The position numbers and the translations under genes are program-made. This document shows positions 6,120 through 12,842 of a stretch of DNA of 17,107 nt, one piece after another (the first letter of the stretch is position 1; every line of letters begins with the position of its first letter). The notes beneath the pieces were generated by a model, which was given only the letters and a program-made list of their open reading frames with translations, did not search any database and was not told where the DNA came from. This DNA is from SCTD01 sp046593875 (GTDB lineage Bacteria > Actinomycetota > Actinomycetes > Mycobacteriales > SCTD01), in the NCBI GenBank assembly GCA_046593875.1, contig JBKJQQ010000062.1, forward strand, positions 1-17,107. Reading direction: 5' to 3'.

Positions 6120-7276
6120 CAGTGGGCCGCCTTCTCGCTGAAGCCCTCGAGGTAGGTGCTGAACGCGGCCTTCTGCTCCTGCAGCAGCGGCGTGGTCTCG
6201 TCGTAGACCTCGTCGAACATCGACAGCGGCTCCGGGTCGGGCATCTCCAGGCACCCCTTCCTGATCCGGGCGGCGAGGGTGTCCGCGTCGGCCTCGAGCT
6301 GCTCGAAGAAGGCGCTGTCGACCAGCTGCTGCTTGTAGAGGAAGGCCTTCATCCGCTCGAGCGGGTCCTTGAGCTTCCACGCCTCGAGCTCGCTCGCGAG
6401 CCGGTAGCGGGTCGGGTCGTCGGAGGTCGTGTGCGCGCCCATGCGGTAGGTGAAGGCCTCGACCAGCGTCGGGCCCTGCCCCTGGCGCGCGTTGTCCAGC
6501 GCCTTGCGCGTCACGGCGTACGAGGCCAGCACGTCGTTGCCGTCGACCCGCACGCCCGGGAAGCCGAAGCCCTCGGCCCGCTTGTAGAGCGGGATCCGGC
6601 TCTGGCTGGTCGTGGGCGTGGAGATGCCCCACTGGTTGTTCTGGCAGAAGAAGACGACCGGCGCGTTGTAGACGCTGGCCCAGACGAACGCCTCGTTGAC
6701 GTCGCCCTGGCTGCTGGCGCCGTCACCGAAGTACGCGATGACGGCCTCGCCGTCGTCACCTCCGACGCAGCCGTCCTTGGTGACGCCCATGGCGTAGCCC
6801 GTCGCGTGCAGCGTCTGGCTGCCGATGACGATCGTGTAGAGGTTGAAGCGCTTCTCCTGCGGGTCCCAGCCGCCGTTGCTCGCGCCGCGGAACAGCCCGA
6901 GCAGCTTGAGCGGGTCGACGCCCTTGCACCACGCGACGCCGTGCTCGCGGTAGGTGGGGAAGGCGAAGTCCTTCTCCCGCAGCGCGCGACCGGAGCCGAC
7001 CTGGGCCGCCTCCTGGCCGAGCAGCGCCGCCCAGATCCCCAGCTCGCCCTGGCGCTGCAGCGCGGTGGCCTCGACGTCGATCCGGCGGACGAGGACCAGA
7101 TCGCGGTAGAGCTCGCGGTACTGGTCGTCGGTCAGGTCGATGTCGTAGTCGGGATGGTGCACGCGCTCGCCCTCGGGGGTGAGCAGCTGCACCAGCTCGG
7201 CGCCGGCGACAGTGCTGGTCGCCACGGCGTCGGGGGCAGCCTCGCTCGCGTCGGCGGGCAGGTCCGTCACGGACAC
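6119..7276 (-). CDS. bkdA: Branched-chain 2-oxoacid dehydrogenase E1 alpha subunit
   Basis: A 385-residue thiamine-diphosphate-binding subunit that decarboxylates the 2-oxoacid. The ThDP motif is complete: GDGASSQGD at 184-192, followed after about 25 residues by Asn213-Asn214. Other family marks are FPTYREHG (His112), YTIVIGSQTLHATG, and the loop YRMGAHTTSDD (His282) in the region that is phosphorylated in mitochondrial homologues. The first 45 residues are an acidic, poorly ordered tail followed by TPEG and HPDY, as in branched-chain rather than pyruvate E1-alpha. The start is a GTG at 7274-7276 with GAGGAG four bases upstream; a second in-frame GTG two codons later sits at ten-base spacing and could equally be used. 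It is the first gene of the operon with E1-beta and E2. No E3 (lipoamide dehydrogenase) gene is in the window, so E3 is presumably supplied from elsewhere. Confidence 0.93.
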   Translation of the reverse strand: MSVTDLPADASEAAPDAVATSTVAGAELVQLLTPEGERVHHPDYDIDLTDDQYRELYRDLVLVRRIDVEATALQRQGELGIWAALLGQEAAQVGSGRALREKDFAFPTYREHGVAWCKGVDPLKLLGLFRGASNGGWDPQEKRFNLYTIVIGSQTLHATGYAMGVTKDGCVGGDDGEAVIAYFGDGASSQGDVNEAFVWASVYNAPVVFFCQNNQWGISTPTTSQSRIPLYKRAEGFGFPGVRVDGNDVLASYAVTRKALDNARQGQGPTLVEAFTYRMGAHTTSDDPTRYRLASELEAWKLKDPLERMKAFLYKQQLVDSAFFEQLEADADTLAARIRKGCLEMPDPEPLSMFDEVYDETTPLLQEQKAAFSTYLEGFSEKAAH

Positions 7277-7280
7277 GGGA

Positions 7281-7316
7281 CTCCTCGGGGCTGGCGCTCG
7301 TGCCCCGACGCCGGGG
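7281..7316 (-). promoter_or_regulatory. Leader of the dehydrogenase operon with competing stems next to the ribosome binding site
   Basis: The ribosome binding site GAGGAG (complement of 7281-7286) is partly overlapped by one arm of a 7-bp stem (TCGGGGC/GCCCCGA; 7285-7291 with 7302-7308). The other arm of that stem can instead pair with CCCCG/CGGGG (7303-7307 with 7312-7316). The two pairings exclude each other, as in an attenuator or translational switch. The stems are short and GC-rich sequence produces such pairs by chance. Confidence 0.25.
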
Positions 7317-7321
7317 TCGCC

Positions 7322-7341
7322 GGGACGGGACGGGTGCAGGG
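7322..7341 (+). other. G-quadruplex-type motif upstream of the dehydrogenase operon
   Basis: Four GGG runs separated by AC, AC and TGCA fit the canonical G3 loop pattern on the + strand, which is the template strand for the operon. Another GGGG run lies just before (7313-7316). It sits about 46 bases upstream of the E1-alpha start. Whether it folds or has a role is unknown. Confidence 0.4.
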
Positions 7342-7453
7342 CGGTACGGCCGGAGCGGGACGGGGGTGGACCGGTCCCGCGGGCGTGCGCGCGCAGTCTG
7401 GCAGACGGGCCGCGCGAGGTGTGACCTGCGTCGCATCCGGCACCGCGTGCGGG

Positions 7454-8461
7454 CTAGCTGTTGCCCTTGGCGTCGCGGTCGTCGGCCTTGTCGTCACCCT
7501 TGCCGGCCTTGTCGTGGGCCCTGTCGTCGGCGTTGTCACGGTTGTCGTCCCCGGCGCGCTCTACGGCGCGCTCGGCGATCGTCTCGGCCGCCTTCCGCGC
7601 AGCCGCGCCGGCCACCTTGCCCGCCGACGTCGCGGGCTGCGCCTTCGCGGCGCGCTCGCTCGGGCCGGCGGCCGCGCGGTCCTCGGCCGCCTCGGGCTGC
7701 GCCGTCTTCGCGGCGTCGACCGCGTCGGCGAGGCGCTTGGTCGCGGCGTCACGGACCCGCTCCGCCCGCTCGGCGACCCGCTCGGCCCGGTTCGCGGCCT
7801 TCTCCGCAGCCTGCTGGTCAGCCTCAGCGGACCCGTCCACGGCGCGCTCCGCACGGCGGGCCTCGCGCGCGGTCCGCTCGGCCTCCCGTGCGGCGCGCTC
7901 GAGGACCCGGCGGGCGTCGTCGACGGCCGAGTCGGCTCCTGGCACGGTGGGCGCGGCCTGGTTGCGGGGGGCGGCCTGGTTGCGGGGGGCGGCCACCGCC
8001 GGCTCCTCGGCCAGGACGGTGGCGGGCTCTGCCGGCGGGACGACGACCGGCAGCTCGGGAGCCGAGCCCGGCAGCAGCGGGGTCAGCTCGGACAGCACGA
8101 CGGCGGGCGTGAGCAGCGGGTCCTGCACGGCACGTGGCAGCACCGGGAGCGCCAGGGCGCGCTGCGTCACGCCGGCGGGGAGGAGGGCTGTCACGAGGGC
8201 GATGCCCCGGGCCGGGCGGCGCGGGGCCGGCGGGATGACGGTGCCGAGCGCGGCGGGCGGCAGCTCGACGACCGGCGGGTGCGCGGGCGCTGCCGCCGGG
8301 GGCAGCGGGGTGAGCGGGGGGCGCGGGCCGACGACGGCGGCGGTGCCGGTCAGGACGACCAGGGCGGTGGCGCCGGAGGTGACGGCGACCAGGGCACCGG
8401 TCGCGACACCGAGCACGACACGGGAGGGCCCGGCGACCTTGACCGCGCGCTGCTCCGTCAT
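7454..8461 (-). CDS. Membrane-anchored Ala-rich coiled-coil protein, unknown function
   Basis: A 335-residue protein. The start ATG (8459-8461) follows AAGGGAGG at about eight bases, and the ten in-frame codons upstream include that site, so they are untranslated. Residues 14-44 form one hydrophobic segment, either an uncleaved signal anchor or a signal peptide. A Pro-rich region (47-150) follows, then a short repeat (AAPRNQ twice, 158-169). Next is an Ala/Glu/Arg-rich probable coiled coil (about 177-256), with patterns like ERAAREAERTAREARRAERA. It ends with an Ala-rich stretch and a very polar tail of alternating Asp, Lys and Arg (303-335). The layout suggests a membrane-tethered, elongated, extracytoplasmic structural or wall-associated protein, which is inference. 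I do not recognise the family. It lies downstream of the SRPBCC gene on the same strand but probably has its own promoter in the 100-bp gap. Confidence 0.75.
   Translation of the reverse strand: MTEQRAVKVAGPSRVVLGVATGALVAVTSGATALVVLTGTAAVVGPRPPLTPLPPAAAPAHPPVVELPPAALGTVIPPAPRRPARGIALVTALLPAGVTQRALALPVLPRAVQDPLLTPAVVLSELTPLLPGSAPELPVVVPPAEPATVLAEEPAVAAPRNQAAPRNQAAPTVPGADSAVDDARRVLERAAREAERTAREARRAERAVDGSAEADQQAAEKAANRAERVAERAERVRDAATKRLADAVDAAKTAQPEAAEDRAAAGPSERAAKAQPATSAGKVAGAAARKAAETIAERAVERAGDDNRDNADDRAHDKAGKGDDKADDRDAKGNS
7953..7992. repeat. Tandem repeat, 18-bp unit, two full copies
   Basis: Two identical 18-bp copies (7953-7970 and 7971-7988), plus the start of a third, lie inside the coiled-coil protein gene and encode AAPRNQ repeated in frame. 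Perfect identity at DNA level suggests recent slippage and possible copy-number variation among strains. Confidence 0.85.
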
Positions 8462-8541
8462 GACCTGCCCTCCCTTCCCGACATGTCGCAATATGCCACG
8501 TTCCGTAGCGGCCTGACTACCTGGAGTGTCCTACCCCCTGG

Positions 8542-8568
8542 GGAGTTCGCCAGTCGAACGACTACTCC
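8542..8568 (-). terminator. Weak hairpin at the end of the SRPBCC gene
   Basis: On the - strand, GGAGT-AGTCG-TT-CGACT-GGCGA-ACTCC can form a 5-bp inner stem (8552-8563) and a 5-bp outer stem (8542-8546 with 8564-8568), with a one-sided bulge. It overlaps the stop codon at 8562-8564. It may be a weak terminator. The evidence is the structure alone. Confidence 0.3.
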
Positions 8569-9032
8569 TGCTTCTCAGCCCGCTCCTTCACCCGTTGGAG
8601 CGTCTGCTCGATGCTCGAGGTGGTGAACGTGCTGCGGTCGGCCACGCCGGTGACGACCTTGCCCAGCGCCGTCATGAGCCCGCTGCGCCGATCGGTCCAC
8701 GTCTCGGTCAACGTGCAGCCGTCGCCGTCGGGCGCCACCTCGTACGACCACTCCGCCGCGACCATGCCGGCGGCGCTGACCTCGAAGGCGAAGTCCCGTC
8801 CCGGCGTGCAGCGCACCACGGTGCTCCGCGTCGACCAGCGGCGCAGGCCCCGCCCGTTGCGCCCGCGGAAGACCGACCCCACCGCCGGCCCGTCGCCGCG
8901 GACCCAGGCGCCGCCGACGGCCTCCGGGCTGTAGTCGCCCATCTTCGGGAGGTCGCTGACCAGCGCCCAGACCCGCTCGGCCGGGGCCGCCACGGTGGTG
9001 CTGCGGGAGATGATCGAGGGTGCCGTCGTCAT
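8562..9032 (-). CDS. SRPBCC-family (polyketide cyclase/dehydrase-like) lipid-binding protein
   Basis: A 156-residue cytoplasmic protein of the START/Bet v1-like SRPBCC fold. The N-terminal strand ISRSTTVAAPAERVWALVSDL, followed by the pattern GDYSPEAVGGAWV, is typical of the family, as is the later beta segment with EWSYEVAPDGDGCTLTETWTD. The long C-terminal helix (about 130-156, SSIEQTLQRVKERAEKQE) closes the hydrophobic cavity in related proteins. Such proteins bind or transform small hydrophobic ligands; no catalytic residues can be named and the ligand is unknown. There is no convincing ribosome binding site before the ATG (9030-9032), but TAGCGT lies seven bases upstream, so the transcript may be leaderless. 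It is transcribed divergently from the lipoprotein gene with a 90-bp shared control region. Confidence 0.82.
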   Translation of the reverse strand: MTTAPSIISRSTTVAAPAERVWALVSDLPKMGDYSPEAVGGAWVRGDGPAVGSVFRGRNGRGLRRWSTRSTVVRCTPGRDFAFEVSAAGMVAAEWSYEVAPDGDGCTLTETWTDRRSGLMTALGKVVTGVADRSTFTTSSIEQTLQRVKERAEKQE

Positions 9033-9039
9033 GTGTTCG

Positions 9040-9045
9040 ACGCTA
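9040..9045 (-). promoter_or_regulatory. Possible -10 element of a leaderless promoter for the SRPBCC gene
   Basis: On the - strand TAGCGT fits TAnnnT and ends seven bases before the ATG at 9032. That is the spacing expected if transcription starts at the A of the start codon. The absence of a Shine-Dalgarno sequence agrees with leaderless translation, common in actinobacteria. No clear -35 was found. Confidence 0.35.
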
Positions 9046-9065
9046 GCCCTGCGGGGCGGCCGGTG

Positions 9066-9097
9066 GGGCGCTTCGCCCGAACCTGTGCACCGGGTGC
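9066..9097. repeat. Two small palindromes in the divergent SRPBCC/lipoprotein control region
   Basis: GGGCG-CTT-CGCCC (9066-9078) and GCACC-G-GGTGC (9087-9097) lie between the two divergent starts. Either could be an operator for a regulator of both genes. They are short and GC-rich, so chance is possible. Confidence 0.25.
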
Positions 9098-9122
9098 GTG
9101 GCCGACCCTGCGGAGGGGGATC

Positions 9123-9557
9123 ATGCCGGTCATGCCGTCCCTCGCCCGCTGCTCGCGCGCTGTGCTGACCCTCGTGCTGGCCGTCCCGCTGGTCGGCTGC
9201 GGGGAGGACGTGGACCCGGAGCCGTCCGGGGCGCGGCCGGTGGTCGTCGCGCCCGACAACCCCTCGGTCGCGAGCGGCGTCGCCGACCCGACGGCCCCGC
9301 GCATCGTGAGCATCGTGGTCTCCGGCGACGAGCTGACCGGCGACACGGGCGTGGTCGAGCTGAAGAAGGACGTGCCGGTGCGGCTGGTCGTCATCAGCGA
9401 CCGGGCCGACACGGTCGTCGTGCAGGGACTGGACCTGACGGCGCTGGCGACGGCGGAGGTCCCCGTGCAGCTGGACTTCCTGGCCAGCCGCACGGGCGAG
9501 TTCCCGGTCGTGCTCGACGACAGCGGCGTCGAGCTGACCCGGCTGCGGGTCCGCTAG
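9123..9557 (+). CDS. Lipoprotein with a cupredoxin-like domain lacking copper ligands
   Basis: A 144-residue exported lipoprotein. The ATG at 9123 follows GGAGGGGG at good spacing. Residues 1-26 form a lipoprotein signal peptide with lipobox LVGC, the acylated Cys being the only cysteine. After a short linker (about 27-57) comes a beta-rich domain (about 58-144) with PRIVSIVVSGDELTGDTGVVEL, a VRLVVISDRADTVVVQGLDL strand pair, and a final TRLRVR strand. This pattern resembles cupredoxin-fold domains of actinobacterial lipoproteins. The usual His and Met copper ligands are absent, so a binding rather than electron-transfer role is likely. The fold call is pattern-based. The gene ends three bases before the GTG of the YibE/F-like gene (TAG-GAC-GTG), so the two are almost certainly cotranscribed and may work together at the outer face of the membrane. 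Confidence 0.8.
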   Translation: MPVMPSLARCSRAVLTLVLAVPLVGCGEDVDPEPSGARPVVVAPDNPSVASGVADPTAPRIVSIVVSGDELTGDTGVVELKKDVPVRLVVISDRADTVVVQGLDLTALATAEVPVQLDFLASRTGEFPVVLDDSGVELTRLRVR

Positions 9558-9560
9558 GAC

Positions 9561-10823
9561 GTGTCCGGAGCTCACCGCCACGGCGCGGACAGCCCCGCGC
9601 CCGTCCCCGGCTCCGCGGCCGAGGCGGCTCGGCGCCGGCTGCGGCGGCTGCTGGCCGCGGTCCTCGTACCGCTCATGGCCCTGACCGCGGTCGCCCTCGT
9701 GCTGCTGCTGCCCGACCGCGACCGCATCGACCGCTTCCCGGCCGGCCTCGGCCCGCAGACCGACCTCGTGCGGGCCGAGCTGCTGACCCGCGAGGTCGTC
9801 CCCTGCCCCGACCGCGCGGCCGGGGGCCAGGACGGCGAGCTCGTCCCCATCCTGCCGCCGCCGGACGATGCCCCGGGCGTCGGGCAGACCGAGTGCATCT
9901 CGGCGACCGTCGAGCTGCAGTCCGGACCGGACGCCGGCGACTCCTTCGTGCTGGACGCCCTGTCGACGCCGGTCACGCCGTTCCCGGAGAAGGGGACGGT
10001 GCTGCTGTCGTACGCGCCCGACGCCGAGCCCGGTGAGCAGTACGCCTACGCCGACGTCGAGCGGCGCACCCCCCTGCTGCTGCTCGCGGGGGTGTTCGCC
10101 ATCGCCGTCATCGCGCTGGGCCGGTGGACCGGGCTGCGGGCGCTGTTCGGGCTGGGGCTCACGCTGCTGGTGCTAGCCGGCTTCATCCTGCCGGCGCTGC
10201 TGGCGGGCTCCGACGCGCTGCTCGTCGCGCTCGTCGGCTCGGCCGCGGTGATGTTCACCGTGCTCTACCTCGCGCACGGCGTCCGTGTGCAGACCTCCAT
10301 CGCGGTGCTCGGCACGCTGGCCAGCCTGCTGCTGACGGTGCTGCTGGCCGAGCTGTTCGTCCGGGCGACCGCGCTGACCGGCCTGGGCTCGGACGAGACC
10401 AGCCTGATCAGCTCGACCGTCGGCACGCTGGACCTGCGTGGGCTGCTCCTGGCCGGCATCGTCATCGGCTCCCTCGGCGTCCTCGACGACGTCACGGTCA
10501 CCCAGTCCAGCGCGGTGTGGGAGCTGCACCTGGCCAACCCCGCCGCGAGCGCCCGGGAGCTGTACTCCGCCGGCATCCGCATCGGTCGCGACCACATCGC
10601 GTCGACCGTCAACACCCTGGTGCTGGCCTACGTCGGCGCCTCGCTCCCGCTGCTGGTCGTCTACAGCCTGGCCGGCTCGCGGCTGCAGGACGTGCTCACC
10701 AGCGAGGTCGTCGCGCAGGAGGTCGTGCGCACGCTCGTCGGCTCGATCGGCCTGGTGGCGGCGGTGCCGCTGACCACGCTGCTGGCCGCGCTGACCGTCC
10801 GGGTGGACCGCGTCCGGGGCTAG
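9561..10823 (+). CDS. YibE/F-like polytopic membrane protein
   Basis: A 420-residue membrane protein of the YibE/F family, whose molecular role is poorly known. Layout: a short His-containing cytoplasmic start (GAHRHGAD); TM1 at about 31-50; an extracytoplasmic domain of about 120 residues with two cysteines (Cys82, Cys112) that could form a disulfide; then about seven more TM segments (about 171-188, 192-214, 218-238, 244-267, 292-313, 350-370, 391-413). The family signature GSLGVLDDVTVTQSSAVWEL lies at 303-322, and RELYSAGIRIGRDHIASTVNTL at 332-353. The GTG start lies three bases after the lipoprotein stop with only AGGAC beside it, so translation probably depends on reinitiation. No other in-frame start precedes TM1. 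The cellular role is unknown; transport or envelope function is possible. The family call is good. Confidence 0.88.
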   Translation: MSGAHRHGADSPAPVPGSAAEAARRRLRRLLAAVLVPLMALTAVALVLLLPDRDRIDRFPAGLGPQTDLVRAELLTREVVPCPDRAAGGQDGELVPILPPPDDAPGVGQTECISATVELQSGPDAGDSFVLDALSTPVTPFPEKGTVLLSYAPDAEPGEQYAYADVERRTPLLLLAGVFAIAVIALGRWTGLRALFGLGLTLLVLAGFILPALLAGSDALLVALVGSAAVMFTVLYLAHGVRVQTSIAVLGTLASLLLTVLLAELFVRATALTGLGSDETSLISSTVGTLDLRGLLLAGIVIGSLGVLDDVTVTQSSAVWELHLANPAASARELYSAGIRIGRDHIASTVNTLVLAYVGASLPLLVVYSLAGSRLQDVLTSEVVAQEVVRTLVGSIGLVAAVPLTTLLAALTVRVDRVRG

Positions 10824-10858
10824 CAGGAACTCGTGGTTGCACGTCGAAACACCTGCCC

Positions 10859-12673
10859 ATGACCGAGACCACCCCCGCGCAGGGCCTGTCCCGCCGCTCC
10901 CTGTTCCGCTCCGCCGCCGCTGTGGGCGCCGTCGGTGCCGTCGGCGTCTCGGTCCCGGCGATCGCGGCCGGCGGGGCCGACAGCGTGGAGCCCCTTCGCC
11001 TGGCCCGCGTCTGGGCGGTCACCCGCGCCCAGCAGACGTCGCTCGCCGGCTTCGACGACACGCACGTCGTGTTCGAGGACGGCTCGATCGAGTACCTGCT
11101 GTGGCCCGGCGACCTGGCCCGCCTGAAGGCGACCGGCCTGCGCTACGAGATCACCGTCCCCGACCTGATCGCCGAGCGGCGCGGCGCCGAGGCCGGCGTG
11201 CGCACCGCGGCGGTCCAGCCGGGGGAGACCACGACCGGCGACTACCGCCGGCTGGCCGACTACGAGGCCGACATGCGCATGCTGGCCAAGAAGCACCCCA
11301 CCAAGGCCAAGCTCATCGAGCTGCCGCACCGCACGCTCGAGGGCCGCACGGTCTACGGCCTGGAGATCTGCACCAACGTCAACAAGCGCGACGGCCGACC
11401 GGTCTTCTACCAGGACGGCTGCCACCACGCCCGTGAGTGGCCCGCCGCCGAGGTCCCGATCATGTGGGCCTTCGACCTGCTGGAGAACTCCGGCAAGGAC
11501 AAGCGGCTGAAGGCGATCCTCGACAACGTCCGCTGCATCGTCGTGCCCGTCGTCAACGTCGACGGCTACAACTACAGCCGCTCGTTCCCGCCGGTCGAGT
11601 CCGGCGAGGTCGGCGGCGTGACCAACCCGCTGCCGCCCGAGGCGATCGTCGGCGGCGGGCAGGGTCGCTACATCCGCAAGAACCGGCGCCCCGTCGTGTC
11701 CACGCACCTGTCGGAGGGGCTCGGCGTCGTCGAGCAGCGCAAGCCGGCGCAGAGCGACGGCTACCTCGGCGTCGACCCCAACCGCAACTACGCCTACCAG
11801 TGGGGCGACGACGAGGGCGGCTCCTCGCCGACGGTCTACGACGCGACCTACCGCGGCACCGACCCGTTCTCCGAGCAGGAGTCCAAGAACGTCGCGCACG
11901 TCCTGAAGACCCATCACGCCACGGCGATGGTCACCCACCACACCTCCGGCGACCTGCTGCTCTGGGCCTGGGGCGACACCCGCGACGACGCCCCGGACAA
12001 CAACGTGCTCGAGGGCCTGGGCCGCGCGATGGCCGTCTACAACGGCTACCGCCCGCAGAAGTCCATCGACCTGTACGTCACGACCGGCACCACGTCGGAC
12101 TACGCCTACGGCGCCGTCGGCAGCATCGGCTACACCTTCGAGCACGCCGGCTCGAGCTTCCACCCGCCGTACGCCAAGACCGTGCCGGCGATGTACGAGA
12201 AGAACCGCCAGGCGCTGATGCTGCTGGCGATCTACGGCTGCATCGCGCCCGAGAAGCGCCCCGCCTTCAGGCTCGAGGAGGACGCCGCCCTGGAGCTCAA
12301 GGACATGGGCGTCACGGCCAAGAAGCTCAACCACGGCATCATCACCGGGCGCGCCGTCGACCGCCGTGGCCGCCCCGTCAAGGCGAAGCTGTCGATCACC
12401 AAGACCTTCGACACCGCGCTGTGGACGCAGGGCACGCAGAACCCCCTGGGTCAGAAGACCTACCGGGAGTTCATCGACACCCGGATGGAGACCGGCAGCG
12501 ACGGCGTCTTCACCTGGCACGTCAACCCGTCGACCCGTCCGGCCCTGGCTGCGGCGAAGAAGACCGAGTCCTTCGTCCTGGCCATCACCGGGCCGGACGG
12601 GGTCGGCGTCAGCCGCCGGATCGTCGTGAAGCGGGGCCAGCGGATCGACCTCGGCACGGTCGTCGTCGACTGA
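10859..12673 (+). CDS. Tat-exported M14-family zinc carboxypeptidase with C-terminal beta domain
   Basis: A 604-residue exported metallopeptidase that removes C-terminal residues from peptides. Residues 11-37 carry a twin-arginine signal (SRRSLF, then an Ala/Val core ending AIAA). The M14 catalytic domain spans about 130-465. Zinc ligands are His190 and Glu193 in HHAREW and His361 in THHTSGDLLLW. Substrate-binding Arg276 lies in IRKNRR and Asn308-Arg309 in VDPNRNY, and the catalytic Glu428 lies in GYTFEHAG. All catalytic residues are present, so it should be active. Residues about 485-604 form a transthyretin-like regulatory domain (LNHGIITGRAVDRRGRPVKA and following strands), as in carboxypeptidase-D-type enzymes. 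There is no propeptide of the classical digestive kind, though residues 40-128 may act as one. No clear ribosome binding site precedes the ATG. It follows the YibE/F gene by 35 bp and may share its transcript. Confidence 0.92.
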   Translation: MTETTPAQGLSRRSLFRSAAAVGAVGAVGVSVPAIAAGGADSVEPLRLARVWAVTRAQQTSLAGFDDTHVVFEDGSIEYLLWPGDLARLKATGLRYEITVPDLIAERRGAEAGVRTAAVQPGETTTGDYRRLADYEADMRMLAKKHPTKAKLIELPHRTLEGRTVYGLEICTNVNKRDGRPVFYQDGCHHAREWPAAEVPIMWAFDLLENSGKDKRLKAILDNVRCIVVPVVNVDGYNYSRSFPPVESGEVGGVTNPLPPEAIVGGGQGRYIRKNRRPVVSTHLSEGLGVVEQRKPAQSDGYLGVDPNRNYAYQWGDDEGGSSPTVYDATYRGTDPFSEQESKNVAHVLKTHHATAMVTHHTSGDLLLWAWGDTRDDAPDNNVLEGLGRAMAVYNGYRPQKSIDLYVTTGTTSDYAYGAVGSIGYTFEHAGSSFHPPYAKTVPAMYEKNRQALMLLAIYGCIAPEKRPAFRLEEDAALELKDMGVTAKKLNHGIITGRAVDRRGRPVKAKLSITKTFDTALWTQGTQNPLGQKTYREFIDTRMETGSDGVFTWHVNPSTRPALAAAKKTESFVLAITGPDGVGVSRRIVVKRGQRIDLGTVVVD

Positions 12674-12686
12674 CGCTGACGTACGT

Positions 12687-12722
12687 CGAGGGGCCGGTCG
12701 CGCAGGTCGCACCGGCCCCTCG
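12687..12722 (+). terminator. Terminator hairpin after the M14 carboxypeptidase gene
   Basis: Perfect 12-bp arms CGAGGGGCCGGT (12687-12698) and ACCGGCCCCTCG (12711-12722) enclose a 12-base loop. The structure begins 13 bases past the carboxypeptidase stop codon. No T-tract follows. This is a convincing actinobacterial-style terminator. Confidence 0.7.
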
Positions 12723-12752
12723 CGCGTCCGCCCCCGTCACTTCGGGCCAGTC

Positions 12753-12812
12753 ACATCCGGTCATGTCGAGGGATGTAGCGGGGCACTCCGCCTGCCGACG
12801 TCCAAGGGACGT
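12753..12812. repeat. Two inverted repeats upstream of the CxxC-protein gene, possible operators
   Basis: ACATCC (12753-12758) and GGATGT (12771-12776) form one spaced dyad. ACGTCC-AAG-GGACGT (12798-12812) forms a tight perfect dyad ending 30 bases before the ATG at 12843. Both lie in the only promoter space of that gene. The tight 15-bp dyad has the form of a dimeric repressor site, but no regulator is suggested. Confidence 0.35.
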
Positions 12813-12842
12813 GGCGCACCGCTGCGTGCGAAGGGCGGGACC

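Noticed and set aside
8455..8515. Possible ECF-sigma promoter (GGAAC with GTC about 17 bases downstream) before the coiled-coil gene
   Set aside because: The GTC lies only a few bases upstream of the ribosome binding site and the -10 match is three bases long; this is too weak to list.
3643..8626. Long + strand frames across the dehydrogenase operon and the coiled-coil gene
   Set aside because: They are antisense shadows with repeated Arg/Gly/Val/Asp text and no recognisable domain, produced by high GC.
10124..10858. Upstream extension of the carboxypeptidase frame
   Set aside because: It is an out-of-frame reading of the YibE/F gene; the Tat signal peptide starts at the ATG at 10859.
10820..12712. 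Long - strand frame opposite the M14 carboxypeptidase
   Set aside because: It is a shadow of a gene with all zinc and catalytic residues; Asp/Val/Gly/Arg-rich text without motifs.
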